A DNA stretch of 64,000 bases. Origin: Bradysia coprophila. Its lineage: Eukaryota > Arthropoda > Insecta > Diptera > Sciaridae. Position numbers and translations under genes: made by a program. Under the pieces are notes generated by a model that did no database searches, was not told where the DNA came from, and was given only the letters and a program-made list of their open reading frames with translations. Positions 12,632 through 26,139 of this stretch are shown one piece after another; the stretch's first letter is position 1; every line of letters begins with the position of its first letter. The stretch is taken from the NCBI RefSeq assembly GCF_014529535.1, contig NW_023503339.1:124001-188000 (forward strand), read 5' to 3'.

Positions 12632-12842
12632 ATAAGTTATTACAAACTCAGTAACGTATAAACAAAAAGCGCATACACTACGATGCATGATGTGGCTGGT
12701 ATAAGTAGCTATTTTTCAATGTACTATTGAATTTGTATATTACGGTCACTACATTTGTTTGAAACGAAACGAAATTCTTACAAAAGAAAGAAAAAATGGT
12801 ACGAACTCACAGCACATCACAAATGGAAACCTATGTCTAATG

Positions 12843-15800
12843 TCATCTATTGATGATAAATGCTTTTATGTCCTTGGGACAGACGTTATATTCTTCAGAT
12901 AACACTTGCGCTTCCCTCTTCAGCAATGTCAAAGGTGCGGTGAAAATCTGCTGGTTGTCGTCTAAATTAAGTAGCTGCCGTATGTTTATCTGTGAAAATT
13001 TCAAATTTTACGTTAAACATTTGCGATCCTTTCTGTATCGTGCCGGTCTTACCAATCCCATCCTATGGCTTTCTGTACTGCATTCTTCCAAATAATTTCT
13101 ATGCACAACCAGTCCCATCGACGATTTGCCTTTACCATTTCCCTTGACATGAGGAAGATCGCGCAAAACAGCCACCTCGACACCGGTCTCAAATGGTGTA
13201 CGGTCCAGACCGAAATGTGGCAGCACTCCGATCCAATCATTTTCGTGCCAGATCAATTTCTCCATCGGATGCAGTAACGTTTTCATTTCCATGAATGTGT
13301 TGGATGTTAAGAATCCAGCCGGATAGTCCTTGCTGAGTTTATTACATTGTTCCAGGTTTTCGATTGCAAGTTTGAAAATGTTCAGCACCGGTTGATTATC
13401 GAGCACACCCTGACCGAGACCGCGATTGTCATCTTGAATGAGGCGACGATCTTGCATAATTTCCAACTGCAAAATTCGGAAAGTCTCGTCAATTTGAAGA
13501 GATGTAGCAGGAAATTTTGCATATAATTACCTGCCCTGATTGCAGAGACGATCCGCCTAATGGTTGTCCGCTCAATAGCGTCAATCTGTACGAATCGTCT
13601 TGAATAAACATCTGCGACGGAACAGGATAGTAGTTGGCTTGCAGCGGTAGTTTGCTGAAGCGTTGACGCTTAATCAGTTGCAATCCATTCAAATCCGTGT
13701 AGAACACGTCCTCGCTTTTAATAGCAGTCGACATTCTCATTATAATTTCAGTATTGTCCATATCGCCGATATCAATCAAATTACGGATTTCTAAACATCC
13801 GCCGCTGAGAATGTTCTCATGTATAGCGAATCGGAGTCCGGTTGTTACACTCGATTCCAAATTACCTTGCGTAACCAACACGGCTGGGCTGCCGATTTCC
13901 AATTGTGATGCTGGCCCATCCGGCAAAAACAGATAAGCACCGCTGCGTTCCGAACCGTGACGAGCTCCGTATTTCAAAAATTCTAGATGAACCGGAACAT
14001 TTGGTGAACTCGAATCGACCGACATCGATTTAAGTAGGCCAAATTTATTGAACGATACACCGGGTCCATCTGAAATCCGTATGGATATTTCCCGAGGCTC
14101 TGCGAATTCCACTTGATGTGGATAGTCGGCCAGTACGACAGAGAAAGGACTTTTCGTAAGTATGGTAATCTTAGCGAATGTTGTGCCGCTACAAAGATAA
14201 AAATTCAATTGTTTGATCACTCGGTCATGACAACAAGTACTGTGTTCACCACTCACATGCTGCTTTCTACCGATGATGTTGAATGTATCATGTATGTCGA
14301 TAATCCGAGTGGCGGCACTTTTGCTTTGAATACCAATTTGTATTTGGTGGTCGAAGCTTGTGGTGCCAATGTATTCATAATGCTTTTGTGCCAGGCCCAT
14401 ACCGGAGATACCTGCGAAGGTATACTGGTTTCCTGTAAATCCGTTACCATAACAAGCGGACGAGAAACATAAAATTCCACGACTTCCTCGCGGACATAGG
14501 GAAGTGAGTTGTGCAAAACAATATATTTTGTTGGAAGCTCTTCGCCGAGTATGATCGTTTGGCGACTTTCATTCGGATTCGGTGTACGAGCATCGTCCAT
14601 ATTGAAGTAAGTAAACTTATAGTCCGGTTGGTAAATCTGTAAAAAAAAAACTGTCATCGTCAAACCGTCCACCAACGAATCTATTTCGTCATCAACTTAC
14701 GGAAGGTTTCGTTAGATAACGATATGCAGACTGTTGTATAACATTTTTGCATAAAATCAACGCTTCATTCATCTGCTTGGCATAATCTCTCATAACATGA
14801 TCCTTGGCTGTACCAGTCACTCCATCATGATGCTGGAACAGCGATAAAGCTCTTGTGGCTTGTGTCAACATAAAATCAAATCCTGCATCGGCATCCCATT
14901 GCGACCAGCTGTGCAACATTTGAGCCGATCTGAAAAGCGATTTTTATTGGATCAGAATAACAAACAAAATTGAATGGAAAACCATCAAATGAGTGGATGT
15001 ACCTCAAGTAGTTCATTAAAACTCGGTCCAACCGTTTGTGGAATGGTCTCGATGTGAAATATCCACTCCAGTAATGGTCGTCACGATCCGCATATGTAAA
15101 GAAGTCACCGCTTAATGACGGAAATTCGTCCAATCTCTTCTCCAAATGCACCGAATCGAAATACTCCTGCAGCGTTCCGAATTTGGCTTCTACATTCAAA
15201 CTCGGCTCATTATTGATGTAGTCGAACAACTTCTGGTAATTTGTCCGTTGTGCTTCCCATTCGGTGCTTTGACTGTATCGGAAATCATCCCCGAGCGGTA
15301 TGAGCACTGATCGCGTTTTGTACAACGTTGACTTTTTCCTCCATTGGTCGATTATGAGTTCGGCTCTGGAAAGGAAGCGATTGATGGGATGGAAGCAATT
15401 TGGCGGATCCTAATTGTTTACCTTTTTGCCACATTATTATCGTCAATGACTTGTGGAGGAATTTTCCACGGACACGATAAGCCGAAGCCATGCAAGCGTT
15501 TGAAATCGAATTGGCAACAAACTTTTGGATCTGGTCCGCAAGTATGTGGCACATCGTACGAGTAGAATGGCATCATATGGGTGAAGAGTTCGGTGTCACC
15601 AGTTGTATCTTGAGGAAAATGTTTTGTTTAATCGAAGAGAATTTTGACTTTTTCACTTCACTTACCCCACAATTGTCGCCAGCGAAATTCCAGTTCTTTC
15701 TTCTGTGCCAAACGCTTCTTCACAGAGTAATGTGTCCGTTGAATTAATAAATTTTGAAATCCCGATTCTTTAAGTAGCAATGGCATTGTAGCACTTTGTC

Positions 15801-16891
15801 CAAAAGGATCGATGGACCAAGAAGACGTTGGTGTCACATTTAAGTTAGTTTTTAGCCAAGTATGGCCTTCGGTAAGCTGCTGCAGCAGACATAGCCAATG
15901 CGAATTAGCTTCGTCGGGCATCACCCAACCGCCTGTGACGAATTCAAGTTGATTACGTTTGACCAAACTGAAAACCAATTTTCGCAATTAAATTTCGCCA
16001 AAATCGAACTCATATACTGTGCTGTCGTACTTCTTCACTTTCTTCATATCATCCGTGGACAAATTATCGTACCATCGGGAGAAGTATGATATTTCCGCCC
16101 AGATGAATGTCATATCACCGTTGTCAGTCAATTGAGCTAGCATATTCGTCAGAATGGACTTGGTCGTCTGATCGTAGTACTCGTCAAATGTCTTGATCCA
16201 CCCGGGATCGTTATGCGAATGCGGTACCACGAATACTTTCAGTTTGTGATGGCTATTCCATTCGTGAATGTCGTAGTTTATGCGCCAGCCTTGCTTCCAT
16301 TCACCACCATTTGGATTGTCGAATGTGAGTTCATTGTAAATGTCCAGCATCTGTGAAACAAAAGGTTTTAGATTTTCGATTTTAGAGAGTCAAAATGATC
16401 CAAAAAGGGGTAAATAAAACCTGAACATCCACCACAGGCATAATGTCACTTCTAAATGAACATTGCTTCTGATTTTCGCCACGGAATGTCACAGCAGCAT
16501 GGATTACAGCTTCGTTTTGCATTTCCCTCTTATCCAATTCGGCACCATCGTTCTGATGGATTTGGGTCTCCTCGTCCTTGTTGTTAACATTCTTACTTTG
16601 GATGTTGTCGATTTGCTTCTTGATTTCTCCCACCTCTACGTTATGTTTTTGCAAGCCATTTTCCAGTGCCTTTAATTTTGATTCGATAAACTTCAAGTCC
16701 TACATTTTTCCATGGAAATGGAGATAATATTTTTTCATGATTTTGATGACGGGGTGATAGTAGTGAGTACACGTAAATACCTGAGTCTTCTGTGGTGAAA
16801 TGGAGTAGTTTATGAGTGCGTAGAAAAATAAAAACACCGCCAGCAATACACCACTCAAATACAAGACAAATTTTCGTCGTAAACGCATCAT
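12843..16891 (-). CDS. Golgi alpha-mannosidase II
   Basis: Encodes an intact 1129-residue class II alpha-mannosidase (GH38), which trims two mannoses from GlcNAcMan5GlcNAc2 in the Golgi during N-glycan maturation. Eleven exons: 16781-16891, 16421-16699, 16031-16350, 15666-15967, 15422-15608, 15003-15365, 14701-14929, 14257-14636, 13531-14188, 13053-13466, 12843-12989. Residues 8-27 form a signal anchor after MMRLRRK, then a polar stem with a coiled-coil-like stretch (about 38-105). The catalytic domain begins near 131. HSHNDPGW (zinc ligands His176, Asp178), SIDPFG with nucleophile Asp290, [10 protein letters not shown] from 554 and GQPLGGSS are all present. Length and order match the Golgi enzyme (about 1100 residues) better than the lysosomal one. 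All introns obey GT-AG. Which of the two insect Golgi paralogues (IIa or IIb) it is was not resolved. Confidence 0.95.
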
Positions 16892-19226
16892 CTCCGGATG
16901 TATAAATTTTAAAAACGAATCAAAAAGAAATCTAAAACCTTATCAACACAACTGCTGTAATAGGTAGCCGAACACGATTAACAAAAGTATACAACACGAC
17001 ACATATATTTCCTTCTTTTTTTGTTATGTATTCTGCGGCCGAAATCAATAAAATCCTCCACCCCAATAAGTCGGTAAATTACCAGCAACTACAATAGAGC
17101 ACCTATTGACCGTTGCACAGCTGATACGATGATCTTTTTGACACCGCAGCACACTTTTCATTGATTCATTTAATTAAAACCGTGAAATTATCAACGATCA
17201 GGTCGAAAAAGGGAATCGCTTGTTTGTTGTTTTTTATCAGCTGTCAAATCTCTTTTGTTTATGATGGCTACCATTTATTGGAGCCAGAGAAATGACAGGT
17301 CGGCATATATTATCATTTCGTTGATGAGAGCATCCACAATGTGAGTTACGGGTTTCATTGACAACTGAAACGTTGCATCTGTTAAAAAATTATGCTCGAT
17401 GTTTCAGAGAGCATACGTACTTTTTACCATTGTTTTCTAGTGATCATCAGTCAGTACTTTATCCAATGTGTTAAAATTTAAATTTAATTCACGCCGTAAA
17501 TGTGCCTAAAATTTGAATTTCAAGTGAACGATTCGATGAAAAAGTGAACCGAAAAAAAAACATTTCACCGCTTCCTGATATGAAAATGACGCTGCGTTAG
17601 AATTAGTATTACGCATTTTCCATTTTGAATTTTGACCGCACTTACGGCGTCAATTTTCAACTGTGACTGGAAATGAAGATATTGGCCAAGTAACCTTATA
17701 ATACTCGCTTCAAAAGGTTTCATACAAATTACCCTCTTTTCAGGCGGTAAGTATTTCAACAGTATCTCTTAACTTTTATGAGATTGATTCAAACCAATGC
17801 AAATCGTCCTTTTCAGTGCGGTGTTCAAATTTATTAGCCTATTTTCATGGTCATTGTCTAAAATTCAAAGCTAATACTATCCACGAGGTAAAATAATTAA
17901 TTTTATTAGATTCACGGTGACGTTTGACTTTTCATACAAAATTTATGCCTTAAGTGCGCCTTCTATTTGAAAACGTACAGCGGGTAATTTTAATGCTCAT
18001 TTTTTTGACATTTATTATATGACGTTATATATTATAGCGTTACTTCGTGCAACTGTCAGTTGAAAATATTTACATTTTTAGCGCACTTATAGGTCACATC
18101 ATATGATGCTATAACTATGTGTGTAATACTCTAATAGTAATTTGAAAGGCAAGCGTCAAAGTTCTTTTTACATATCGTTGCTGACTTTCTCTTTCCATTT
18201 TTTCAATAGGTTTGTTCCACGTAACTGTAAAGACGAATTTTCACTAGCCGAACTCATCCACAGAGATCGGTTTTCATACAATTATTGATCAGGCTGTGTC
18301 TCTACGGATGAAATTTGAGAGTGATTTGACAATTCGTATGGCCTTGGAACAGACCCATTCGAGTAAAAAAAAGTCGAAAATGTCAAACGCTCGATGGGGA
18401 ATCGTAAATGACGAAAGGTTTACGTCAATATTGGTACCTAGATCTATAGATACTAAATTGTTATTTTGATAAAAATCTGTTACTTGTCAACAGGATGTTA
18501 GGTAGATATGAGTATTTCAAACTTCCATGTATCGGTCGGGATTGAAGTAGTTTACCTCCCGATCTTGACAAGTTTACTTAACTGCTTCGAAATTATTTTT
18601 TCGACTAGTGATATTGACGGCTTAAAATCGAGCTTAAAGTTCAGGCTCTAACCCAATTGTAAAGGTAGAAGGATGTGTCCACTCTGCTTTTACAAATTAT
18701 AAACAATTAGCTCTTTAAGCAGTCTCCCTGAAATCTTTCACCTTAAGATATCGATTGAAATTTTAGTTCTAGCTTTGTTATGCCCAGAATAGAGAGGTCA
18801 CTCAATTCAAGGATTTTTTTTGTTTTTTTTTTACTTTGGATTTTTTCCAGCATTTTTTTCTACTCGTTTTCGAACCATCGATAGTATCCGTGAAAAATTT
18901 CATCTCAAGGCCATTTCACTGTAAGATATGTAGCGATGGAACATGCTCTTCAAAACATTGTCATTTTGAAACAGGTTCCAGTTTATTAAACAAAACTTTT
19001 GAACGCGCTTAACACAAAGTCCAATACTGTCACTACTGTCAATATTAGAAAAGTGAACATTCTGCTCGACTTGTCATATATTGTCAGAGTGTGTGCGGTA
19101 TAGTGAAGAGCTTCAGAGTTTCTATTTATTTATCATCGTTTCCAGCAATGTTTTGATACTTTTCAGCGGCAGCAAGAATAAGTAAATATTTTCTGTAAGG
19201 AAAACGATTGATAGAGCACTGCCAAA
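16892..19226. other. Intergenic region between divergent mannosidase II and SMU1
   Basis: 2.3 kb between two divergent start codons. It must contain both promoters and 5' UTRs, but no TATA or initiator element stands out. A short imperfect inverted pair (about 18210-18350; TTTGTTCCA with TGGAACAGA) was seen. No additional exon recognised. Confidence 0.5.
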
Positions 19227-21295
19227 ATGTCGATAGAAATCGAGTCCGCTGAGTAAGTGTTCACTGGACTAAAATGGAATTAGAATTTCGAATGGCGTGT
19301 GTGTATATAATTTATCGATAATTTCATAAAATTTTAGCGTTATCCGTCTGATTCAACAATATTTGAAGGAGTCTAATTTGCATAAAACATTGCAAACTAT
19401 TCAGGTAAATTCATGTACAATAATCGGAACTCCGACACGTAAACCGGCTCCACTTTTTGTTTTGATTAGGAGGAAACTGGAGTCTCATTGAACACGGTCG
19501 ATAGTATCGATGGATTTGTGTCGGATATTCATAATGGTCATTGGGATACAGTGTTGAAGGCAATTCAGTCATTAAAACTGCCGGATAAGAAATTGATTAA
19601 TTTGTACGAACAGGTTGGTCAAATGTTCACACAATCAGCGTTGTTTTGATGACTTGATGACAAATATATTTTATTTTCAGATTGTCCTGGAGCTGATCGA
19701 GCTACGAGAACTTGGAGCTGCCAGATCGCTACTACGACAAACGGATCCTATGATTATGCTAAAGCAACAAGAAGCAGAGCGATACATTCACTTAGGTAAA
19801 AATATATTTTGATTGCCAATATTGCAACGAATGAGCTGACTGATCAAACGTTTCCAGAAAACATGCTTCAGAGAGCTTATTTTGATCCTCGTGAAGCCTA
19901 TCCGGAGGGTAGTAGCAAAGAGAAGCGACGAAATGTCATAGCACAAGAATTAAGTGGAGAGGTGTCTGTCGTACCATCTTCGAGATTGTTGGCGTTGCTC
20001 GGCCAAGCACTGAAATGGCAACAACATCAAGGACTTTTACCTCCCGGTATGTTAAACTGGCTATGGTACTGTTGCAAAATCCTAACTGTAATATTTCTTC
20101 CAGGAACAACAATCGATTTGTTCCGAGGTAAGGCTGCAATCCGTGACCAAGAGGAGGAAATGTATCCAACGCAACTTGCTCGACAAATTAAATTCGGTCA
20201 AAAATCACACACGGAAACGGCAAGCTTCTCGCCAGATGGTCAATATTTGGTCACTGGTAGCGTTGACGGTTTTATTGAAGTTTGGAACTTTACCACCGGG
20301 AAAATTCGAAAAGATTTGAAGTACCAAGCGCAGGTTGGACGATTTGCAATGATGAATTAGACGGGTTAGTGATTGAACTAAAATTTGCTTGTTACAGGAC
20401 AATTTCATGATGATGGAGCAGGCAGTACTGGCCATGTCATTTTCTCGTGATTCCGAAATGCTAACGACAGGCTCTCAGGACGGACAAATCAAAGTTTGGC
20501 GTATTATGACCGGACAGTGTTTACGACGGTTCGAAAAAGCTCACAGCAAGGGAATCACTTGCTTGCAGTTCTCACGTGACAACAGTCAGGTTTTATCCGC
20601 TTCGTTCGATCATTTGATTCGACTACACGGACTGAAATCTGGTAAAATGCTAAAGGAGTTTAAAGGACACACATCCTACGTTAACGAGTGTGCTTTCACC
20701 GCTGATGGTCATAACATTTTAAGGTAAAACTGCAATTTGATGTGCACAAAAAGAGTCGGTTTTTTTTCACATAACAATTTTGTACATTTAGTGGTTCGTC
20801 GGATGGAACAGTTAAGATTTGGTCATTGAAAACAACCGAATGCACAGCAACTTTCAAAACATTAGGAAACGATCTGGCGGTCAGTGCAGTATTATTGCTC
20901 CCGAAAAATCCAGAACATTTTATCGTATGCAATCGTTCAAACACTGTTGTCATCATGAACATGCAAGGCCAGGTAATCGAACCCTCAGACATTGTTTTAA
21001 GTCAACCGAAATCGACTGATACCAAGAATTCATTAACTTACAGATTGTCAAATCATTTTCATCCGGTAAGCGTGAAGGCGGTGCATTTATTTGTGCCACA
21101 TTATCGCCTCGAGGCGAGTTCATCTACTGTGCTGGTGAGGATATGGTGCTGTACTGCTTTTCGATATCGTCGGGTAAATTGGAACGGACATTGAACGTTC
21201 ATGAGAAAGACGTCATTGGATTGACTCATCATCCGCATCAGAATTTGTTGGCTAGTTACAGCGAAGACGGGTTACTGAAGATGTGGAAGCCATAG
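19227..21295 (+). CDS. Smu1: SMU1 WD40 spliceosomal factor
   Basis: Intact 509-residue SMU1, a component of the pre-catalytic spliceosome (with RED/IK) that helps activation of splicing; nuclear (family knowledge). Nine exons: 19227-19252, 19338-19404, 19470-19613, 19681-19795, 19858-20046, 20104-20333, 20398-20723, 20792-20972, 21044-21295. Starts [14 protein letters not shown], the standard SMU1 N-terminus with a LisH helix, followed by a CTLH region, the conserved [18 protein letters not shown] segment, and a WD40 propeller from about residue 205 to the end (repeats such as [20 protein letters not shown] and [11 protein letters not shown]). Human SMU1 is 513 residues, so it is full length. 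Exon 1 is tiny (26 bases). Identification is near certain. Confidence 0.97.
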
Positions 21296-21378
21296 ATATT
21301 CAACGATTGGCGTACCGACGGTATTCCACAATTTACTTTGCTTGTATGTGTTGTAACATCGATTACAACGGACGTAAC

Positions 21379-21384
21379 AATAAA
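21379..21384 (+). terminator. Poly(A) signal of SMU1
   Basis: AATAAA 84 bases past the SMU1 stop codon. Confidence 0.6.
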
Positions 21385-22794
21385 TGGTTTTGAATTCAAT
21401 TGAATCCGAATTTTTACCGATGAACCAAAAAGCAATAGACGGAAACAAAGCGGAAAAGTCCACGCCAGTCTTGAATCGAATAACCGAACATTAACATGAC
21501 ATGAATGCAACAATCTCTTAAACGAAAAAGTCCACCTCCTGGTTTGTGAACCAGTATGTCTCAACTCACACAGCTAAGCCAAACCGCGAGGATCATGCAG
21601 GAATTCGCTTCAGCTCTTCAACTCATAAAAACAAAACTGCTTAAACGTTTTGTTACGGTTTTAGCACTACCATGGACGTTTATGTAACTGTTTTGTTTGT
21701 AAGAGTGAACCAGCTAAACATTTCTAAATTTCACTGTCGTCTGATGTGCCAACTAGTACAATTGCAAGTGTGTTTAGAGGTATTACATGGCTACACGAAT
21801 TTGGAAAATAGTCGAAAATTGAATTCTTGTGTCAAATTTTCTGCAGCCGCCAGTTTTCTTTAATGGTCTACGAAGGGAAGGTTGGTGTTTGTAAATTTCT
21901 TTATTTGATAGCTACCGCCCTTTTAGATGTTCTCTATGCTAACCACAAGTTCATTCTACACACTTTCACATCCTTTTTCATTTTGTCTCCGTTTGAAAAA
22001 CCCCCAAACCCAGGACGCCCCTTAAAGCCGCATGGGCGCGAAACTCCTATTCCTGAATAGCAACATCTAGACTGTTTAGCAACATCGTGAAGACCATTTG
22101 TATCTCTCTGAAAAACACTCTTAATTAAGTGTGCACTGTAAAATGTAGCATCATTAAATTCCTCTTCTAGTGTAACGATCTCGCGCGGAACGAGGTTACT
22201 CTATACTGTTGTCTCATTTAAATCTGTCGAAATATATTCAATTTTTTATCGGAAATTCCGGAAAAGAATGAAAGACTTAGAAATCATTTCCCGATACTCC
22301 AAATTGCTAGTTGACAGAATCAAGTAATAAAAAGTACCTACAATTATCTGCCCCTCGGTCAACAGCTAAATCTAAAGTAACAAACTTGTTACCACAGAAC
22401 GAGAAAGTAATATTGAATTTTCTTTGATAACTTCTGACAAAAAGTGTTGCGTTGGTGAAAGATGAGTAAATTGTTGTTAGAAAGACCATAGTAAGTGGGA
22501 CACGTATCGCCACATAACAATATTGATTCTTCTACTTCAACGAGTTTTCTCGTTTTCACATACGTTTTGCCATTAAGTGAAAGCTAGACCGATTGGCTAG
22601 CCCACCTTAAACGATCCAAGATGAAAAAAAAGACGCCGACCACATTGGGAAATTAGTTGGATTTAATATTCTTATATAAATACTACGTTCATGAAGCTTA
22701 GTACATTAAAATATGGAAAAAAGTCATTTCATGATTGCATTTTTACGAACGAGAGATCGACGACAATTTTTCCATTGAAAAGTAAAAATTTCTC
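21385..22794. other. Convergent intergenic region SMU1 / presenilin
   Basis: 1.4 kb between the convergent 3' ends. It should hold the presenilin 3' UTR; no clear AATAAA for presenilin was spotted close to its stop. Short open frames around 21256-22060 show no family resemblance and are treated as chance. Confidence 0.45.
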
Positions 22795-25142
22795 CTATAT
22801 AAACGCTTGTTCTGCCGCCAGCTTTTCCGTAAATGGTTTGGCAATTGCATTTGTAGCGAAACAAAAAATCAGTCCAAAAAATATTGAAATAGGCAATGCT
22901 GGTAGGGCTTTCCGACATATTGCCAGAAGGAGCAAGGTTAGACACAGTCCCTGCGAATGGACGAAATTAAAAATCAGATTGTTAACTGCTTTGTGTAAAG
23001 AAAAATTCAGTTCACTCACAATTAGTATAGCAACGAAACACGCGATCGTTGTATTCCAATCACCATAACTTGACGCCTTACCGACTAGCACTGAATAGAA
23101 AATGAAATCACCGAGCCCGAGTTTAATGCCACCTGAAATTGAAATTTTAATTAATTAAGGCTTTCCAAACCTTCGTTCGGGAACACGTACGTTCTTCAGG
23201 TTCTGGTTCATAGTTTTGTACCGGTTGTGGTTGCGTTGTTACAGTGCGATATTGAGCTGGTCGATTTTGATCGCCTGTGGTATTTGCTTGCACTTCAACT
23301 TGACGACGTTCGGAACGTGGACCATTTGAAGCTGCCCATTCGTCGGTGAAACCAGCCGCCGTATCTGAGAGTTGTTTTAAATGTTAACGTTAATTTGAAA
23401 CGGTGGTCGAGATTTCAGATTTTTTTTTTCTAAAATTTCGACCAACGGTGAGACATGAATCACTGCGAACTAAGAGAACAAAAGCAATCCGAAAGAAAAC
23501 AAAACAAAATAACGTAGACAACAAGCACTTTGCCAATTACCAACAACCACTTTCCCTTGCTCTGACAAAATAAAAATATTGTTTTTTTACAGGTAACGAT
23601 ATCACCGACATCATTAAGTATATCAAACACCACTCGTCCCAATAACACGCAAAATCAAAAAGAAAAAACTGAAAATTTACCGTCTCTGTTCGCAAAATAT
23701 CTCACAAGAGGCGTACCTTCTCCAGCGTTCTGTTGTTGTGGTTGTTGTTCTTGTTGGGATGGTGATGGTCCTGATTCTTGTACGTCATTTCTGTTAGTTA
23801 CAGCATCTGGATGACCTGTACCCATGTATGAGTACATAATGGTCGCTGTTAACAGAAGTATTGGAAGACGTTAGGCGAATTTCATTTTGTTTTCAAACAT
23901 TTTCAACATACATGAATAGATGAGCGCTGGAAATATCTGCTCATTACGTTCCTGTGCTGTTTCAACTAGAATCCGAAGAGGTCCACGAGGTGATAGTACA
24001 GCAACCAAGTCTGAAAGAAACCAAATTGTGAACAGAAAGACAGGATGAGTCCGTCCTCGATCAGTCGTTTATTAACCACTCACCCCAAATAGATATAACA
24101 GCGAGAACAACCCAAGTAGTCCATTCAGGTAAATATTTGATGAACACCAATGCCATCAGTGCAGCGACAAATATCAAATAAGCTTGTTGCAGTCGTAATG
24201 GACCGTGCCAATGTATCGACATCATACCAGCAACTCCGAAATTCCACATTATCAGCAATGCGGTAAAATAATCCATTGGAATGTTGTAGGCGCGTAGCAG
24301 CTCCCTAAACGAATTGTGATCAGTGACAGCGATAGCTTTGCAACAACATCATGGACACTTACTCCAAATACAGGTAGCTGAAGAAAAAGAGCAACATAAA
24401 GGAAGACAGTATCAACCAGCCGTGTATGACCTTATAGCATCGTTTCTTATACAAAACAATCAACAATATTGTCATCAGCACTATCACAACCATTAAAATT
24501 AAGGAATTCGCTAGAGCGTTCCATATCTTAGTTCCGGTATCGGATGATTTCTCATGAAACGGAGTGTACAACCTGCAAACACATATATGTTTCCACACAT
24601 GATTACGATCGCTCAAGTCACCTGTCTTGGTTTTACTCACAAATAAACATCTTTCACATTGTAAAAGTTGACCGAATTGATGGTAGCGACAACAACCAGC
24701 ATACACAACGAAACTGGAGTAAACAGTTTAATGACATGCTGGGCTCCATACTTCAGTCCCTCTTCTTCATCATCGTACTGTTCTTGTTCATTTGTTCGCA
24801 ACACACCATCCGTACCATCCGGATGCATGTTTCTTCCGTCACCGTGACCATCTCTTATCACCGCATTCGGAATTTGACTCGATGCGCCAGCACTATCGGT
24901 TGCCTATTTTATTGGTGAAATTAAACGTTTTTTTTGTCTGAAATGACTGCACATATAGTCAATTGTCCCACCCCATAGCCACCTACTGGTTGAACTAAAC
25001 GCCTCCGTTTTCCTGATGGATTGATACCAATATCTGATGATCGGGACGGTTCACCTACATGGGCATCCATAAATAACCTGGTTGTTTCGTCGCTGTTCGA
25101 TGGCTCTGTATTGCTGATGTTATGCCAATATTTTTTCAGCAT
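22795..25142 (-). CDS. Psn: Presenilin (gamma-secretase catalytic subunit)
   Basis: Encodes an intact 518-residue presenilin, the aspartyl protease of gamma-secretase that cleaves Notch and other type I membrane proteins in the bilayer. Nine exons: 24987-25142, 24641-24903, 24363-24572, 24084-24304, 23912-24010, 23681-23845, 23191-23364, 23020-23132, 22795-22950. The start ATG (MLKKYW) is the first after an in-frame stop. The first intron donor (CCA/GTAGGT) is chosen by phase; a later donor is possible. Membrane segments begin at [13 protein letters not shown]. Catalytic Asp284 sits in ISIWDLVAV (TM6) and Asp438 in LGLGDF (TM7); PAL is at 484-486. A Gln/Pro-rich hydrophilic loop (exons 6-7) separates them, as in the family. 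The C-terminus ends AEQAFI, typical of presenilins. Confidence 0.96.
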
Positions 25143-25429
25143 ACGAAGTTGCAGATGAGCGTAACTTGACGACAATCAATTTCAAAATCTCAGTGAATTG
25201 GTACTATACACAAAACATTTGCACGTCTCGGATGAGAAATGATTAATATAGGAGGACGTTGACGTTAGATTAACAATGTTAAACATACTAAATTTTGTGT
25301 GGTTGTGTGTGGGTATGGTGGGTATAAAAACCGTATGAACGCTCCTAGATTCGTTCACTTATTTTTCCGGTATTTTTAACGCAAATTAATTCCAATCCAA
25401 CGAAATTGAACAGAGTAGAACTGATAGAT
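25143..25429. other. Presenilin upstream region
   Basis: Should contain the presenilin 5' UTR and promoter. No coding exon joins in frame from upstream through the only nearby acceptor (about 25167). Confidence 0.4.
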
Positions 25430-25435
25430 TTTATT
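25430..25435 (-). terminator. Poly(A) signal for the small gene
   Basis: Minus-strand AATAAA 45 bases past the proposed stop codon of the 69-residue reading frame; it supports a transcript ending here before presenilin begins. Confidence 0.4.
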
Positions 25436-25479
25436 GAACCACATTCGATTCAGATGACTTAGATTTTAACTTGTGTTAG

Positions 25480-26139
25480 TTACGATTGCCCACTGTGACG
25501 AGAAGAGCTTTTGTTGTGGATGATGTAGTAAATAAATTTCAAAACTGAAGTAAAAGATTTTTTTATCAAATACTGACCGATACTTTAAATCAAACGAACT
25601 AACAGATTTAAATCTTAGCGAGATATACTTACCAGAGAAATGATAACACATGGCTATAGATACACAAACGTTTTCTGTAACGCAAGACGACATGTATCTA
25701 TCTGAAAATCCTTTCAACACTATACATCATCGGACAGGCGTATTATGCAGTAATAGTTATTTGCATCACTTGGATTATTCTCTCGGTATACGAATTCACA
25801 TGTATACTCTAATTGAGTGGTTTCAATGCTGTGATGCACACAATTTTACACTCGTCACACCATGAAATACACAAACAACAAAACCAAATATAATACACGC
25901 CGTTCAAGGTTGAACTTGAATGTACAGAAGAAGAATGAGAATAAAAACCGAAAATACGCGATATAAAGCCGAACGAGTTGATCGTTCGATGTGCATCGCG
26001 CTACTCGTTGATACGGAGAGTAAGCTCCGCCTTCTCTTTGACGAATAACATAAACAAACTCACCATTAAGGAAAACATCGCCTGGATCCCTAGACCTGTT
26101 TGCAAGGTCTGCTGAGAAAGAACTATTCAGTGTTTTCAT
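25480..26139 (-). CDS. Possible small three-exon gene, 69 residues
   Basis: Not recognised. Three segments can be joined by good splice consensus: 26064-26139 (ATG start, donor ATG/GTGAGT), 25633-25701 (acceptor TTTTCAG, donor CTG/GTAAGT) and 25480-25544 (acceptor TACTTCAG, stop TAA). Both introns are phase 1 and the join is open throughout (210 bases). It starts MKTLNSSFSADLANRSRDPG and ends SSSRHSGQS; the middle holds a Cys-containing stretch and FIYYII. No signal peptide or known domain seen. It lies between two minus-strand genes and has its own AATAAA. It could instead be a 5' non-coding part of presenilin carrying an upstream frame, or chance. Transcript data would decide. Confidence 0.4.

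Noticed and set aside
18205-18350. Possible foldback around TTTGTTCCA / TGGAACAGA
   Set aside because: Only short, interrupted pairing; no clear ends.
22691-23091. Plus-strand 125-codon frame
   Set aside because: Antisense to the last two presenilin exons.
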